Below are positions 23,146 to 31,180 of a DNA stretch of 45,635 bases, in pieces (positions within the stretch are counted from its first letter, which is position 1; every line of letters begins with the position of its first letter). The stretch is from the IMG/VR virus record IMGVR_UViG_3300031999_001333, positions 1 through 45,635 of that record; one strand, 5' to 3'. The notes beneath the pieces were generated by a model. That model did no database searches and had not been told where the DNA came from. It saw only the letters and a list, made by a program, of their open reading frames with translations. A program made the position numbers and the translations under genes. Origin of the DNA: a virus.

Positions 23146-23613
23146 TTATCCTTTTTTCCATTTACCCCCTTTTGAGTTATATCTTTTAACTGCGGCACCA
23201 TTACAATACGCACTTGGACAAACTTCGTATCTTTGTTTTGCCCATGCTAAACATTGTTGCCACAATCCCGGATTAGTAGGTTTATTTTTTTTCTTTTTTT
23301 CCGTTAATTCACTACCCTCCATCATAATATCATCATCCATACGATTGTCTTCCGATTCTGTTTCATTCATTAAAAAATCAAAAACTTGATCCATATTATT
23401 CTTTGCTTCAGATATGTGATCTTGAGCCCAATCGTGTCCGTCCTCAAGAATTTCCTCAACCATTGATTTGTCCATTTCTAACAATATATCACATTGTCTT
23501 CTCATTTGCTCAATATTTGAAAAGAACATATAACGAGTATTCTCTTCTTCATTAATAACTCGTGTAATGATTCTACTTAAATCCGATTCACTTAATTTAA
23601 TTACTTTTTTCAT
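23146..23613 (-). CDS. Hypothetical protein with capsid-targeting-like leader
   Basis: This 155-residue protein begins K-L-S-E-S-D-L-S-R-I-I-T-R-V-I-N-E-E, very similar to the start of the protein at 5771 (D-L-E-R-L-I-R-K-I-I-K-E-A) and ending in I-N-E followed by E at residue 22/23. An acidic Met-rich middle follows. The C-terminal 45 residues are basic with W-Q-Q-C-L-A-W-A-K, V-C-P-S-A-Y-C-N-G-A-A and a Gly/Lys tail. The C-terminal Cys-containing block resembles short modules found in several phage virion proteins but was not identified. The gene lies 3 nt from the next gene's stop, so it is probably co-transcribed with the 23617 and 24229 genes. Confidence 0.65.
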   Translation of the reverse strand: MKKVIKLSESDLSRIITRVINEEENTRYMFFSNIEQMRRQCDILLEMDKSMVEEILEDGHDWAQDHISEAKNNMDQVFDFLMNETESEDNRMDDDIMMEGSELTEKKKKNKPTNPGLWQQCLAWAKQRYEVCPSAYCNGAAVKRYNSKGGKWKKG

Positions 23614-23616
23614 ATC

Positions 23617-23778
23617 TTAAGAATTTAATCCATTAGGACCACCTAATGTTATCATATTTAATTGTGTTACTTGAGTCCCATACCCATCAGTCCATATTGG
23701 GTGAGGTGGGACAATTGATACTGTATTACCGCTACAGTCAATTACACATACTGTTGATTCCGTATTTGCACTTCTTGG
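23617..23778 (-). repeat. C-terminal cassette, copy 1 of 2
   Basis: DNA encoding the last 53 residues of paralogue A, closely similar at base level to copy 2 at 24229-24390. It is a recent duplication or gene-converted segment. Confidence 0.85.
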
Positions 23779-24213
23779 AGATTCACAATCACAATTAGTG
23801 AAAGGTCCTGTAATATTGAAAGTAAACGGGAAAGAATCATTAATTATTCCAGTTACTGTCACACAAAGACAATTAATAACCTCACCTTCACATATAAGAT
23901 AATTTTGCCCTATCGGCCATTCTGTAAATTGGTTTGAATCAATTGGTCCAGATATTTCCGGATCGTCACAGGATACCGCCAAAAAAGATAAACCGTTACT
24001 TTGTAAACATTTTAAACAATCATCAAACTCAACAGACGATAAAACACCCTCTCCAACTATTTCTAAAGATTCTTCAACAACTCTGAAACACCCCGCAGTT
24101 GTCTCACCTGTAAATTCAATAAAATAGATACTACCTGGTGTTAAAGTGTTTTCACCGGGATTTACCACTAATTCAGTTATTTCGTCACATCCAAGTATTA
24201 AATAATTTGCCAT
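23617..24213 (-). CDS. Cys-rich fibre/tail-associated protein, paralogue A
   Basis: This 198-residue protein begins M-A-N-Y-L-I-L-G-C. It has about ten Cys spread as single residues and pairs (C-L-K-C, C-L-C, C-D-C), with beta-strand periodicity suggesting two or three small repeated beta modules. The last 53 residues (from P-R-S-A-N-T-E-S-T-V-C to G-P-N-G-L-N-S) match the paralogue at 24229 in 51 positions, while the rest is much less alike. The likely role is a tail fibre, decoration or host-contact component, given its place next to baseplate genes; this is inference. No signal peptide is visible. Confidence 0.7.
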   Translation of the reverse strand: MANYLILGCDEITELVVNPGENTLTPGSIYFIEFTGETTAGCFRVVEESLEIVGEGVLSSVEFDDCLKCLQSNGLSFLAVSCDDPEISGPIDSNQFTEWPIGQNYLICEGEVINCLCVTVTGIINDSFPFTFNITGPFTNCDCESPRSANTESTVCVIDCSGNTVSIVPPHPIWTDGYGTQVTQLNMITLGGPNGLNS

Positions 24214-24228
24214 TTCTTTTTATGTGTG

Positions 24229-24390
24229 TTAAGAATTTAATCCGTTAGGACCACCTAATGTTATCATATTTAATTGAGTTACGGGTGTTCCATATCCGTC
24301 TGTCCATATTGGATGTGGTGGTATAATTGATACTGTATTACCACTACAGTCAATTACACATACTGTTGATTCCGTATTTGCACTTCGTGG
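24229..24390 (-). repeat. C-terminal cassette, copy 2 of 2
   Basis: DNA encoding the last 53 residues of paralogue B. The protein differs from copy 1 only at V/I and Q/P positions, while the upstream parts of the two genes have diverged strongly. Confidence 0.85.
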
Positions 24391-24846
24391 TGGTTCTGGT
24401 TGTGATCCACAATCTTCACAAAGTAAATAGGGTCCTAGACTATACGAATAATTTGTTTCCCCCGTTGAACTTAATCCTTCAAAAGTAGCACAAAATGGTG
24501 TTTCAGAACCAAATTGTATTTCATAAGTTATACCTGTTGTAGGTGCTCCATATTCACCACAAAAGTTAATTGACTCTATATTAATTTCTTCTAATGTGTC
24601 ACATCGTATAAATTTAAAATTTAAAGACTCTCTACCATCATCATTTAAACACTCACAACAATCTGTATATTGTTGAAAGTTATAGTAATAACCTGGAGTT
24701 ATGGAGGACTCTGTTTCTGACTCAACAGTACCGCAAAATAAATCTTCACCAATACCAAACCTTATTACCTCTCCCACTATTAATGTATCGGCAGACACAA
24801 CATATTGATTATTAGTTAAACATTGATTTATAATATAATTCGCCAT
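24229..24846 (-). CDS. Cys-rich fibre/tail-associated protein, paralogue B
   Basis: This 205-residue protein begins M-A-N-Y-I-I-N-Q-C and has many Cys (C-C-E-C, C-E-D-C and singles) in beta-rich repeats. Its final 53 residues are nearly identical to those of paralogue A, including C-V-I-D-C-S-G-N-T-V-S-I and H-P-I-W-T-D-G-Y-G-T. The N-terminal part shares only the M-A-N-Y start, Cys pattern and general length with A. This is the layout of a receptor-binding or decoration protein with a constant attachment end and a variable body. A TATTTATA element lies 12 nt upstream, so this gene probably heads the 24846-to-23146 minus transcript. Confidence 0.7.
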   Translation of the reverse strand: MANYIINQCLTNNQYVVSADTLIVGEVIRFGIGEDLFCGTVESETESSITPGYYYNFQQYTDCCECLNDDGRESLNFKFIRCDTLEEINIESINFCGEYGAPTTGITYEIQFGSETPFCATFEGLSSTGETNYSYSLGPYLLCEDCGSQPEPPRSANTESTVCVIDCSGNTVSIIPPHPIWTDGYGTPVTQLNMITLGGPNGLNS

Positions 24847-24858
24847 TTCTTTTTAATA

Positions 24859-24866
24859 TATAAATA
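24859..24866 (-). promoter_or_regulatory. TATTTATA element, candidate late promoter (minus)
   Basis: On the minus strand CATATTTATATATTAAAA, 12 nt before the ATG at 24846. Confidence 0.45.
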
Positions 24867-24872
24867 TGTTGT

Positions 24873-26342
24873 TTATTTGTAATTTACAATTTGAAACTTG
24901 ATTTCTTTTTTATATGTGTTAACTTCTCCCGATGATATAACCTTTATATCCACAAAATATTCATTTGGTATTTTATCCCTCGTATCAAAAAGGAAATAAT
25001 ATTCATTAGGAGTTCTATTTATTCTTGTCCAATCTTGAACACCAACTTCCGTCTTACCTTCTTTAACATATATTCTGTAATACGCATCAACATTAGGTTG
25101 TAATTGATTTGTGGTGTACGCCTTTTTAATTACCACACCAACTTTTCTAACATCAGTGTTATATATTTTTTCGTCTTGCTTAATACCGTAAAAATCAAAT
25201 CCGTAAATTGAAGGTTGTTGGGATTCTGTCCCAATTTGAATTGATTTTTTTAAAGGGTAAATAACAAATTCGTTTTCAACATTTGGTAGTGAAAACCCAT
25301 TCAATGTTATATCCGACCAAGTATCTGTAAATGTGCAAGGGGTTCTATAACCACCAGGAGGTAAAGGGGGTATCGTTATTTCATACACACCTTTCGCTCT
25401 TCTACAAGAAGTTAAACCCGTTAACCCCACGATTGGATCACCATTAGAGTCACTAATACTTACCAAAGGATTATTATCTAAATTTTGGAAATCCCCATCT
25501 TCATAGATATACAAATATAATTTATTAGATTTCCCCAAAGAAAAACTATTTCTATCATCATCAATAATGTCGTTAAAGTTTGATTCTAAAAATGGTTCGT
25601 AAAATGTTTGAGTGTGTCTTGTAAAGAAACCTACCTCATAAGTTCCTGTTGTTCCTGAAGCATTTTCCACTTGTGGCATATACGCAATACCCCACCCTGT
25701 AACACCTGTTGTTGAGTATGTTAATATATCATTAATTTCAGATGACATATCAAATTCTATATTCTCATCCCCAAATTCAAAATGTTGGGTATCAACAATA
25801 TATAAATTATTAAAGTTAAATGTTCCGGTGTTATTGTTATTATATATTCCGGGTTCTTCCCAAGTTGTGATTCCTGATGTTACATACCAATTAGATGGTC
25901 TATCGGAAAAATCTTTATCGTTAGGAACTTGAGTCATCAAATCTGCAAAATCATATCCAACCCCTTCATCCCAATTTTGTGGTTGGTTAGGATCCAAATC
26001 TTTATATGGTATTCTAAACAAGATTAAGTCAAACGATGTTGCTCTTAATCTACCAGTTGATGTTGAGGTATTTAATAACTCCTTATCAAAGAATGATGTG
26101 TTTACCATTCTTAAAGTGTGTTTCATATTCGGATTACAACCAACAGGAGGTATTGAACCGTCTGAATACTTTTCTTTAAGTAGGGTTAAATCTAAATTAA
26201 AAATGAATCTACTAAACCCTATTGGGTTTGCAATACTACCATTACCATAAAATAATTCCATTACAGGATTTCTTCCCGTATTTGTACGACTATTAGATAT
26301 TATGGTATTGTTTCTACTAAAATATGAATTGTTAATTGACAT
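24873..26342 (-). CDS. Tail or baseplate structural protein
   Basis: This 489-residue, beta-rich protein has few Cys and many Asn/Thr/Gly/Tyr. It starts M-S-I-N-N-S-Y-F-S-R-N-N-T-I-I and contains F-I-F-N-L-D-L, W-D-E-G-V-G-Y-D-F and repeated Y-x-Y-I-Y-E-D-G-D-like strands. The C-terminal half, with Y-Y-R-I-Y-V-K-E-G and N-E-Y-Y-F-L-F-D-T-R, looks like Ig-type beta-sandwiches. The composition is that of phage fibres and baseplate proteins. It has its own promoter-like element and is followed by the Cys-rich paralogues. No named family was recognised; the structural call is from composition and context. Confidence 0.65.
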   Translation of the reverse strand: MSINNSYFSRNNTIISNSRTNTGRNPVMELFYGNGSIANPIGFSRFIFNLDLTLLKEKYSDGSIPPVGCNPNMKHTLRMVNTSFFDKELLNTSTSTGRLRATSFDLILFRIPYKDLDPNQPQNWDEGVGYDFADLMTQVPNDKDFSDRPSNWYVTSGITTWEEPGIYNNNNTGTFNFNNLYIVDTQHFEFGDENIEFDMSSEINDILTYSTTGVTGWGIAYMPQVENASGTTGTYEVGFFTRHTQTFYEPFLESNFNDIIDDDRNSFSLGKSNKLYLYIYEDGDFQNLDNNPLVSISDSNGDPIVGLTGLTSCRRAKGVYEITIPPLPPGGYRTPCTFTDTWSDITLNGFSLPNVENEFVIYPLKKSIQIGTESQQPSIYGFDFYGIKQDEKIYNTDVRKVGVVIKKAYTTNQLQPNVDAYYRIYVKEGKTEVGVQDWTRINRTPNEYYFLFDTRDKIPNEYFVDIKVISSGEVNTYKKEIKFQIVNYK

Positions 26343-26355
26343 TTACATTTTTTAA

Positions 26356-26363
26356 TATAAATA
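26356..26363 (-). promoter_or_regulatory. TATTTATA element, candidate late promoter (minus)
   Basis: On the minus strand TTGATATTTATATTAAAAA, 13 nt before the ATG at 26342. It runs into the stop codon region of the baseplate gene upstream. Confidence 0.45.
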
Positions 26364-27914
26364 TCAATTAATCCTGATATTTTTATTTAAAATGATATTA
26401 TCAGCAGTTGCTAGTCTTTGTAGGATTTCACTTGCGAGTGTTCCGTCACTTGCGGTCGGTACTGGAGGAACTCCAGGGAATGGGTGAACATGAAATAAAA
26501 CAAATCTAGTTAATAAAGATAAGAAACTTATTATTTCTTCACCTCTTACCATTGAGTTAGTTTTAGTTTCTAATTGAGTTGCCAACATTTGTTGAGGTAT
26601 TCCGTATAAGGTATCCTTCAAATTAATTGCAAATTTACCTGATGACCTGTGAGTTAATAAGTATAATTTATCACTACCCATAACCGAGTAAGTAACGGGG
26701 TTTGAAATGTAATCTCTTTTTTTAACTCTGTCCGTTACCGGGTTTTTTAAAATACCTAATTTAGGTGGAGTTTTTTTCCACACCAAACCAGAACCTCTTT
26801 CGGTATATCCCTTACTTAATGTTATGTTATTATACAGTAATTTAACTTTTAAAGTGAGTTGAAAGTCATTTATCGTATCGTTAATATCGTTAAAATATTG
26901 ATAAGTATCATAACTTGGTCCGTAAAAAAATGGGAATTGTTTAAATAATGATTCTCCATCACCCGCAGGATAATTAATGTATCCATCAACTTGTATTTTA
27001 CCTTCATTAACACCGGTAATAAAATCATTGATTATTTCGGAAGCATCCCCCAAAGTTTTACCGGTGAATGTTAAAGTGTATAATGGATTTATTGAGATAT
27101 TATTCAATATATTAACAGATTCATTTATTTGAGAAACTTTTGTATTTTCATTGTCTTTTGGTAATGAATAAAGTTTAACTTTGCCATCATATGTTGTTGC
27201 GGTGGTTGATGTGTTATCTAACGACCACTCAACATAATATTTAGTTTGAATGTCTTCAAACACTTCTCTTTCTATAACATCAGTGCCGGCATCAACATTT
27301 TCTAACTGATAACTTGATAATTGTAAAAATGATCTGCCATCATTTTTTTTAACAGGTATGTTTTCATTACCCGAAGACAAAAACTTACCCGACCTTAATA
27401 ACGCACTTGATGAACCATCTGTGGAGTTCTCAACCATAACTAAATCACTACTACCCCTACCTAAAAATGCATTATCTCCCGGTTTTGGAAAAACTCCTTC
27501 AAGGCTTACTCTGACTTTACCTGTTTGAGGATCAATAGTTGAGGTGGCTTGGGAAGAATTTTCAAGACTAGCCAAAACAGATTGGGAAGATATAAATGAT
27601 TCTTTACTTACATTCCAAGGTCTAGATAAAGGACCCTGTATATAAAATTTATTACCATCGTATCTTTCTTTATTATTGGCATACATAATATTAACATATT
27701 CCCCCTCTTTTGGTATTTGGGAAATATACATTGGTAGTAAAGGTAAAAAAACTAACGGATCTTTTAATGTCCATTTATCAACATTTGGATCCCAATCAAC
27801 AGGATAAACATATGTGATTAGTTCAATTTTAGGTTCAACACGAATCCTACCAATCCCCAATGGATCGTTAACATCTTTAACCTCACCGTAAAATATATTT
27901 TTATTATTTAGCAT
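26364..27914 (-). CDS. Baseplate hub/spike protein with gp5/VgrG-like OB fold
   Basis: Residues about 8-27, Y-G-E-V-K-D-V-N-D-P-L-G-I-G-R-I-R-V-E, show the classic start of the OB-fold domain shared by T4 gp5, VgrG and related spike proteins (G-x-V-x-x-x-x-D-P-x-x-x-G-R-V-x-V). A P-K-E-G-E-Y-V-N-I-M-Y strand follows. The middle is beta-rich. A region near the C-terminus, V-L-F-H-V-H-P-F-P-G-V-P-P-V-P, resembles the His/Pro-containing segment seen near spike C-termini. No lysozyme domain is visible, in contrast to T4 gp5. The hub/spike sits at the tail tube end and is the first part to meet the envelope. It overlaps the small coiled-coil gene by 11 nt. Confidence 0.72.
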   Translation of the reverse strand: MLNNKNIFYGEVKDVNDPLGIGRIRVEPKIELITYVYPVDWDPNVDKWTLKDPLVFLPLLPMYISQIPKEGEYVNIMYANNKERYDGNKFYIQGPLSRPWNVSKESFISSQSVLASLENSSQATSTIDPQTGKVRVSLEGVFPKPGDNAFLGRGSSDLVMVENSTDGSSSALLRSGKFLSSGNENIPVKKNDGRSFLQLSSYQLENVDAGTDVIEREVFEDIQTKYYVEWSLDNTSTTATTYDGKVKLYSLPKDNENTKVSQINESVNILNNISINPLYTLTFTGKTLGDASEIINDFITGVNEGKIQVDGYINYPAGDGESLFKQFPFFYGPSYDTYQYFNDINDTINDFQLTLKVKLLYNNITLSKGYTERGSGLVWKKTPPKLGILKNPVTDRVKKRDYISNPVTYSVMGSDKLYLLTHRSSGKFAINLKDTLYGIPQQMLATQLETKTNSMVRGEEIISFLSLLTRFVLFHVHPFPGVPPVPTASDGTLASEILQRLATADNIILNKNIRIN

Positions 27915-28116
27915 TTCTTGATTGATATTCTTTTAATAAAGTGTTGTAACTTAATTCTAATTTATCCAAATGATTTGTCAACTTTATAACAGTTTCTTTT
28001 GTTAATTCAAAATCTTTTTGAATAAAATCCATTGATAACTTCAAATCCTGATTTGTTGCACTTTTATAATCTTTTATTATCTCAACAATTTTAGTTGACT
28101 CAATTCTATTTTCCAT
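27904..28116 (-). CDS. Small coiled-coil protein, 70 residues
   Basis: The whole protein is a predicted coiled coil or helical bundle: a heptad-like pattern of Ile/Leu with Lys/Glu/Asp, no Cys, Pro or Trp. It is placed between two baseplate-region genes and overlaps the spike gene start by 11 nt, suggesting translational coupling. A chaperone or small structural tail component is possible. No family was recognised. Confidence 0.65.
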   Translation of the reverse strand: MENRIESTKIVEIIKDYKSATNQDLKLSMDFIQKDFELTKETVIKLTNHLDKLELSYNTLLKEYQSRNAK

Positions 28117-28120
28117 AATA

Positions 28121-30043
28121 TTAAATTATTACTCCATATGCTATATTAGGTATTGTTTGGAATAAAGGTGTAATACTTAATGGAGGTATTCCAACATCAG
28201 TTCTTCCGTTCTCCGCAAATTCATCATCAATACCATTTATGATTCCTTTTATTGCTGCCAACATTAAATTAGGACTACCATCCGGCATAGGTCCTGTCGG
28301 CAAACCCAATTCTTCAAATTCAGTTAAAACCTTTAAAAACGCACCCGTTTTAGAATATCCTTTTCTTAATCTTGATGCTAATAATAAAGGTAATGGTAAA
28401 GATCCTGTAGTTTTTTGAATGTCATTAAGTAAAGATAATAATTTATTAATTACCGATTTACATTCCCTAATATCCTTTATTATACCCCCAACCTGAATTA
28501 ATAATGAGGTTAAAGATAATATTATTTGGTATCGTTTTTTATCTTTTTCTTTTCCTACATCCGATTTAATTAATCTAATTAAATTTATAATATCTTTTTT
28601 AATTATGTTAAAAATAATTTTAACAAAAAGGCTAATAACTTTAGAAACAAATTCAATAAAAAATTGACTTAACTTTACGATAAAATCCATATACGAACCT
28701 ATTAAATCCGCAAATGTTTTACCTAATGATTTTGCTATTACCAATAATGGTAATATTACTTTTGGTGATAGTATTGCGTTAATAAGTGCTTTTGGAAATT
28801 CTCTTAAAAAACTCAAATCAATATCAATTTTTAATGGGAAAAAATTATCGGTAACTACATTAGTTAAATCAACCGCAGCATTTATTTGATTGTTATTATT
28901 TTCACCATCAATATAATTTAAAGTTGAAATTGCGTCTATAATAGTATCGGAATTTACGGGTAATTTAACTGTTTGACATTCCTCAAACTCAACAACACCG
29001 TTTTTTATGTCGGAAATTCTTTGATTAATAATTCGTAAATCAATTTCATCAAATTCAAAAAATCCATCGTTAACATTATCAACTTGAGATACTTTTGATG
29101 TTCCAGCAACATCAATCTCTTTATTTGAATCAAAACATAAACCCCCAATTCGTTTAAGGATTAATAACGCCTTACTTAAATCAATTAATTTAGAATTCCC
29201 ATAACCTTTATTGATTGAGATTGCTCCGGTTAATTGATCCAATAATTGGGCAAAAATATTTTTAAAGTCAACAATGTCAATTGTGTCATAATAATCCTCA
29301 AGAAATTCGGTAACTTTATTACTTTGTCTATTTTTTAAATCAATTTTATAGAATTGTCCAACGATTGTTTGACCTGAAGAATTAACATATGATTCAACAT
29401 AAGTAATGTCAAATAAATTTTGAGTTGACTTACCAAGATAATTACTACCCGCAGACACCGAATAAGGTTGATTTATATTTTGTATTCTATTGTATAGTTC
29501 TTTATTCATTGAAAACGGAAAACTATTATAAACCACATTCTTTTTTTCGTATGTGATTTTACCAACAGGACTTGTTGGATCATCCTTTAATTGTCCAAAT
29601 AAATCAATTGAGGATACTTTAATATAGATAGATGTGTTTGGGGTGTATTCTTGATCTTCAGAACACCCAATTGCTTTAACCCCTAATTCATTTAAAATAC
29701 CTTTTAATTTTGGAGCTAACTCTTTAATTGCCGATACAAATGTTTTTTTTAAATATTTGGCAGTTTTGCTACCCCCACCTTTACCATTGTCATTTGATAA
29801 TATTTTTGTAAGATTCAATAATTCGTCTAGTTGACTCTTTTTTTTCTTAATATCAGATTCAAATTTATCCACCTTTGTTTTTACGCCGGATAATTGTTTT
29901 GATATTTCTTTATTAGCAATTTCTAAAGATTCTCCATTTTTCTTTTTTAAATCTTGGATGTCTTTATCAACTTGTTTGTATTTTTGGGTTGAGGAAATCT
30001 TTTTTTGTATTGATTTATAACCATCGTTGATATCTAAAGCCAT
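28121..30043 (-). CDS. Large tail/baseplate-region protein with coiled-coil N-terminus
   Basis: This 640-residue protein starts with about 90 residues of Lys-rich coiled coil, followed by a Gly-rich hinge (N-G-K-G-G-G-S). The middle is alpha/beta and includes a C-S-E-D-Q-E-Y-T-P-N-T-S-I-Y-I-K-V segment. Residues about 410-520 are strongly hydrophobic amphipathic helices (P-L-L-V-I-A-K-S-L-G, F-I-E-F-V-S-K-V-I-S-L-F-V-K-I-I-F). These could insert into a membrane or pack in a bundle. The C-terminus is Gly/Pro-rich. Position beside the spike gene suggests a baseplate or tail component. No family was recognised, and a tape-measure role is unlikely at this length. Confidence 0.65.
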   Translation of the reverse strand: MALDINDGYKSIQKKISSTQKYKQVDKDIQDLKKKNGESLEIANKEISKQLSGVKTKVDKFESDIKKKKSQLDELLNLTKILSNDNGKGGGSKTAKYLKKTFVSAIKELAPKLKGILNELGVKAIGCSEDQEYTPNTSIYIKVSSIDLFGQLKDDPTSPVGKITYEKKNVVYNSFPFSMNKELYNRIQNINQPYSVSAGSNYLGKSTQNLFDITYVESYVNSSGQTIVGQFYKIDLKNRQSNKVTEFLEDYYDTIDIVDFKNIFAQLLDQLTGAISINKGYGNSKLIDLSKALLILKRIGGLCFDSNKEIDVAGTSKVSQVDNVNDGFFEFDEIDLRIINQRISDIKNGVVEFEECQTVKLPVNSDTIIDAISTLNYIDGENNNNQINAAVDLTNVVTDNFFPLKIDIDLSFLREFPKALINAILSPKVILPLLVIAKSLGKTFADLIGSYMDFIVKLSQFFIEFVSKVISLFVKIIFNIIKKDIINLIRLIKSDVGKEKDKKRYQIILSLTSLLIQVGGIIKDIRECKSVINKLLSLLNDIQKTTGSLPLPLLLASRLRKGYSKTGAFLKVLTEFEELGLPTGPMPDGSPNLMLAAIKGIINGIDDEFAENGRTDVGIPPLSITPLFQTIPNIAYGVII

Positions 30044-30044
30044 A

Positions 30045-30413
30045 TTATTTTAATTTATAATTTTTATCGTCAGATATGTCTTTCTCAATTAAATTTTTAA
30101 TTATATCGTCATCTAAATCAATGTCGGATAGAGTAAAATCGTCTTGTTTTTCCGAAGATTTTTGCCACATTTGAGATTGAAGTTTTGATAAAGTTAACTT
30201 CTTTTCAACACAGTCGTTTATAATTTTTTGTTGTTTTTCAATAACGGGACCAATAAGTTGCATATCTTCAGGTTCCTTCATCATTGTCAACATTTTATTT
30301 TGAATTCTTATTGCGGTATTTCTTTGCTCAACAAGTTCATTGTATATCTCTTGCATTAGAGATAACATTGATTCTTTTGTTAAATTAATTTGTTTTTTTT
30401 GAGGTCTACCCAT
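30045..30413 (-). CDS. Hypothetical helical protein
   Basis: This 122-residue protein is mostly helical, beginning M-G-R-P-Q-K-K-Q-I-N-L-T-K-E-S-M. It has a long heptad-like helix (residues 15-85) and an acidic end (D-I-D-L-D-D-D-I-I-K-N-L-I-E). It is one base away from the next gene, so the two are co-transcribed. The first residues, G-R-P-Q-K-K, are basic like an AT-hook-type G-R-P turn, but a single G-R-P is weak evidence. Tail assembly chaperone or regulator are both possible. Confidence 0.6.
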   Translation of the reverse strand: MGRPQKKQINLTKESMLSLMQEIYNELVEQRNTAIRIQNKMLTMMKEPEDMQLIGPVIEKQQKIINDCVEKKLTLSKLQSQMWQKSSEKQDDFTLSDIDLDDDIIKNLIEKDISDDKNYKLK

Positions 30414-30416
30414 AAT

Positions 30417-30424
30417 AATAAATA
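30417..30424 (-). promoter_or_regulatory. TATTTATT element (minus)
   Basis: On the minus strand AAGTATTTATTATTATG, only 3 nt before the start codon at 30413. The spacing is too short for an ordinary leader, so this is a weak candidate. Confidence 0.2.
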
Positions 30425-30433
30425 CTTATATTT

Positions 30434-31180
30434 TTATTTTACCATTTCTTGAATAAGTTGAAAGTATATTTTACGATACCTTTTAATTGACGATCTAATT
30501 TCTTTAGTAGTTAAATTCGTCATTTCCCTTAATTCAAATAAAATGATGTTTTTATTGAATTTATTATTTGATGTGTCAAGAAAAATATTGTTATAATTTT
30601 CAAACATATCATACAACGCCTGCCCCAATTTTATTTCTTGTTCGGATATTTGCTTATCGGATAAAGTTTCCGATAGTTTATGTAAAAATCTTTTAATGAT
30701 TTCTTCCGTAGTAATACTATAATCATCAATATGATATATCATATCGGGACTATGTTGTAAATCAGACGAAATATCTTCATAAGATATTTTTCTATTTGTT
30801 TCTTTCTGATCTTTCATTATTTGTCCCATCAAATAATTTTTACAGATGGTACCAAAATATGAATACGCTTTTTTTTCTTTTGCTGGCTTAAATTTATCAA
30901 TTTTAGTCATCAAGAACGAATGAGTGTCTGTATGAACTTCATCAAAGTTCATATCTTTTCTATACAATTTATATCTTCTAATAATTGAAGATATCATTTT
31001 GTCTAAAGGATGTTTTAAAAACTCATTATAAATTTTATTTTTTTCTTCAAAAGATTCTGCGGTTAGATACATTCTAACCGCGTTTTCTTCTCTTTCATCA
31101 AAATAATTATTAGGTTTTGGTTTTCTTCCTTTCTTTTTTACCTCATCTGAAGTGATTACAATTACTTCATTGTCGTTCAT
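30434..31180 (-). CDS. Late sigma factor-like protein (T4 gp55-like)
   Basis: In T4, gp55 is a minimal sigma that directs host RNA polymerase to late promoters. This 248-residue protein has the sigma region 2-like core: P-L-D-K-M-I-S-S-I-I-R-R-Y, F-D-E-V-H-T-D-T-H-S-F-L-M-T-K-I-D-K-F, and K-A-Y-S-Y-F-G-T-I-C-K-N-Y-L-M-G. These correspond to the gp55 helices that bind the beta' coiled coil and melt DNA. A C-terminal helical part (L-T-T-K-E-I-R-S-S-I-K-R-Y-R-K) could be a helix-turn-helix. A basic start, K-K-K-G-R-K-P-K-P, adds DNA affinity. It is longer than T4 gp55. Its ATG overlaps the upstream glycosyltransferase stop (TAATG). The likely targets are the TATTTATA elements of this window. Confidence 0.78.
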   Translation of the reverse strand: MNDNEVIVITSDEVKKKGRKPKPNNYFDEREENAVRMYLTAESFEEKNKIYNEFLKHPLDKMISSIIRRYKLYRKDMNFDEVHTDTHSFLMTKIDKFKPAKEKKAYSYFGTICKNYLMGQIMKDQKETNRKISYEDISSDLQHSPDMIYHIDDYSITTEEIIKRFLHKLSETLSDKQISEQEIKLGQALYDMFENYNNIFLDTSNNKFNKNIILFELREMTNLTTKEIRSSIKRYRKIYFQLIQEMVK

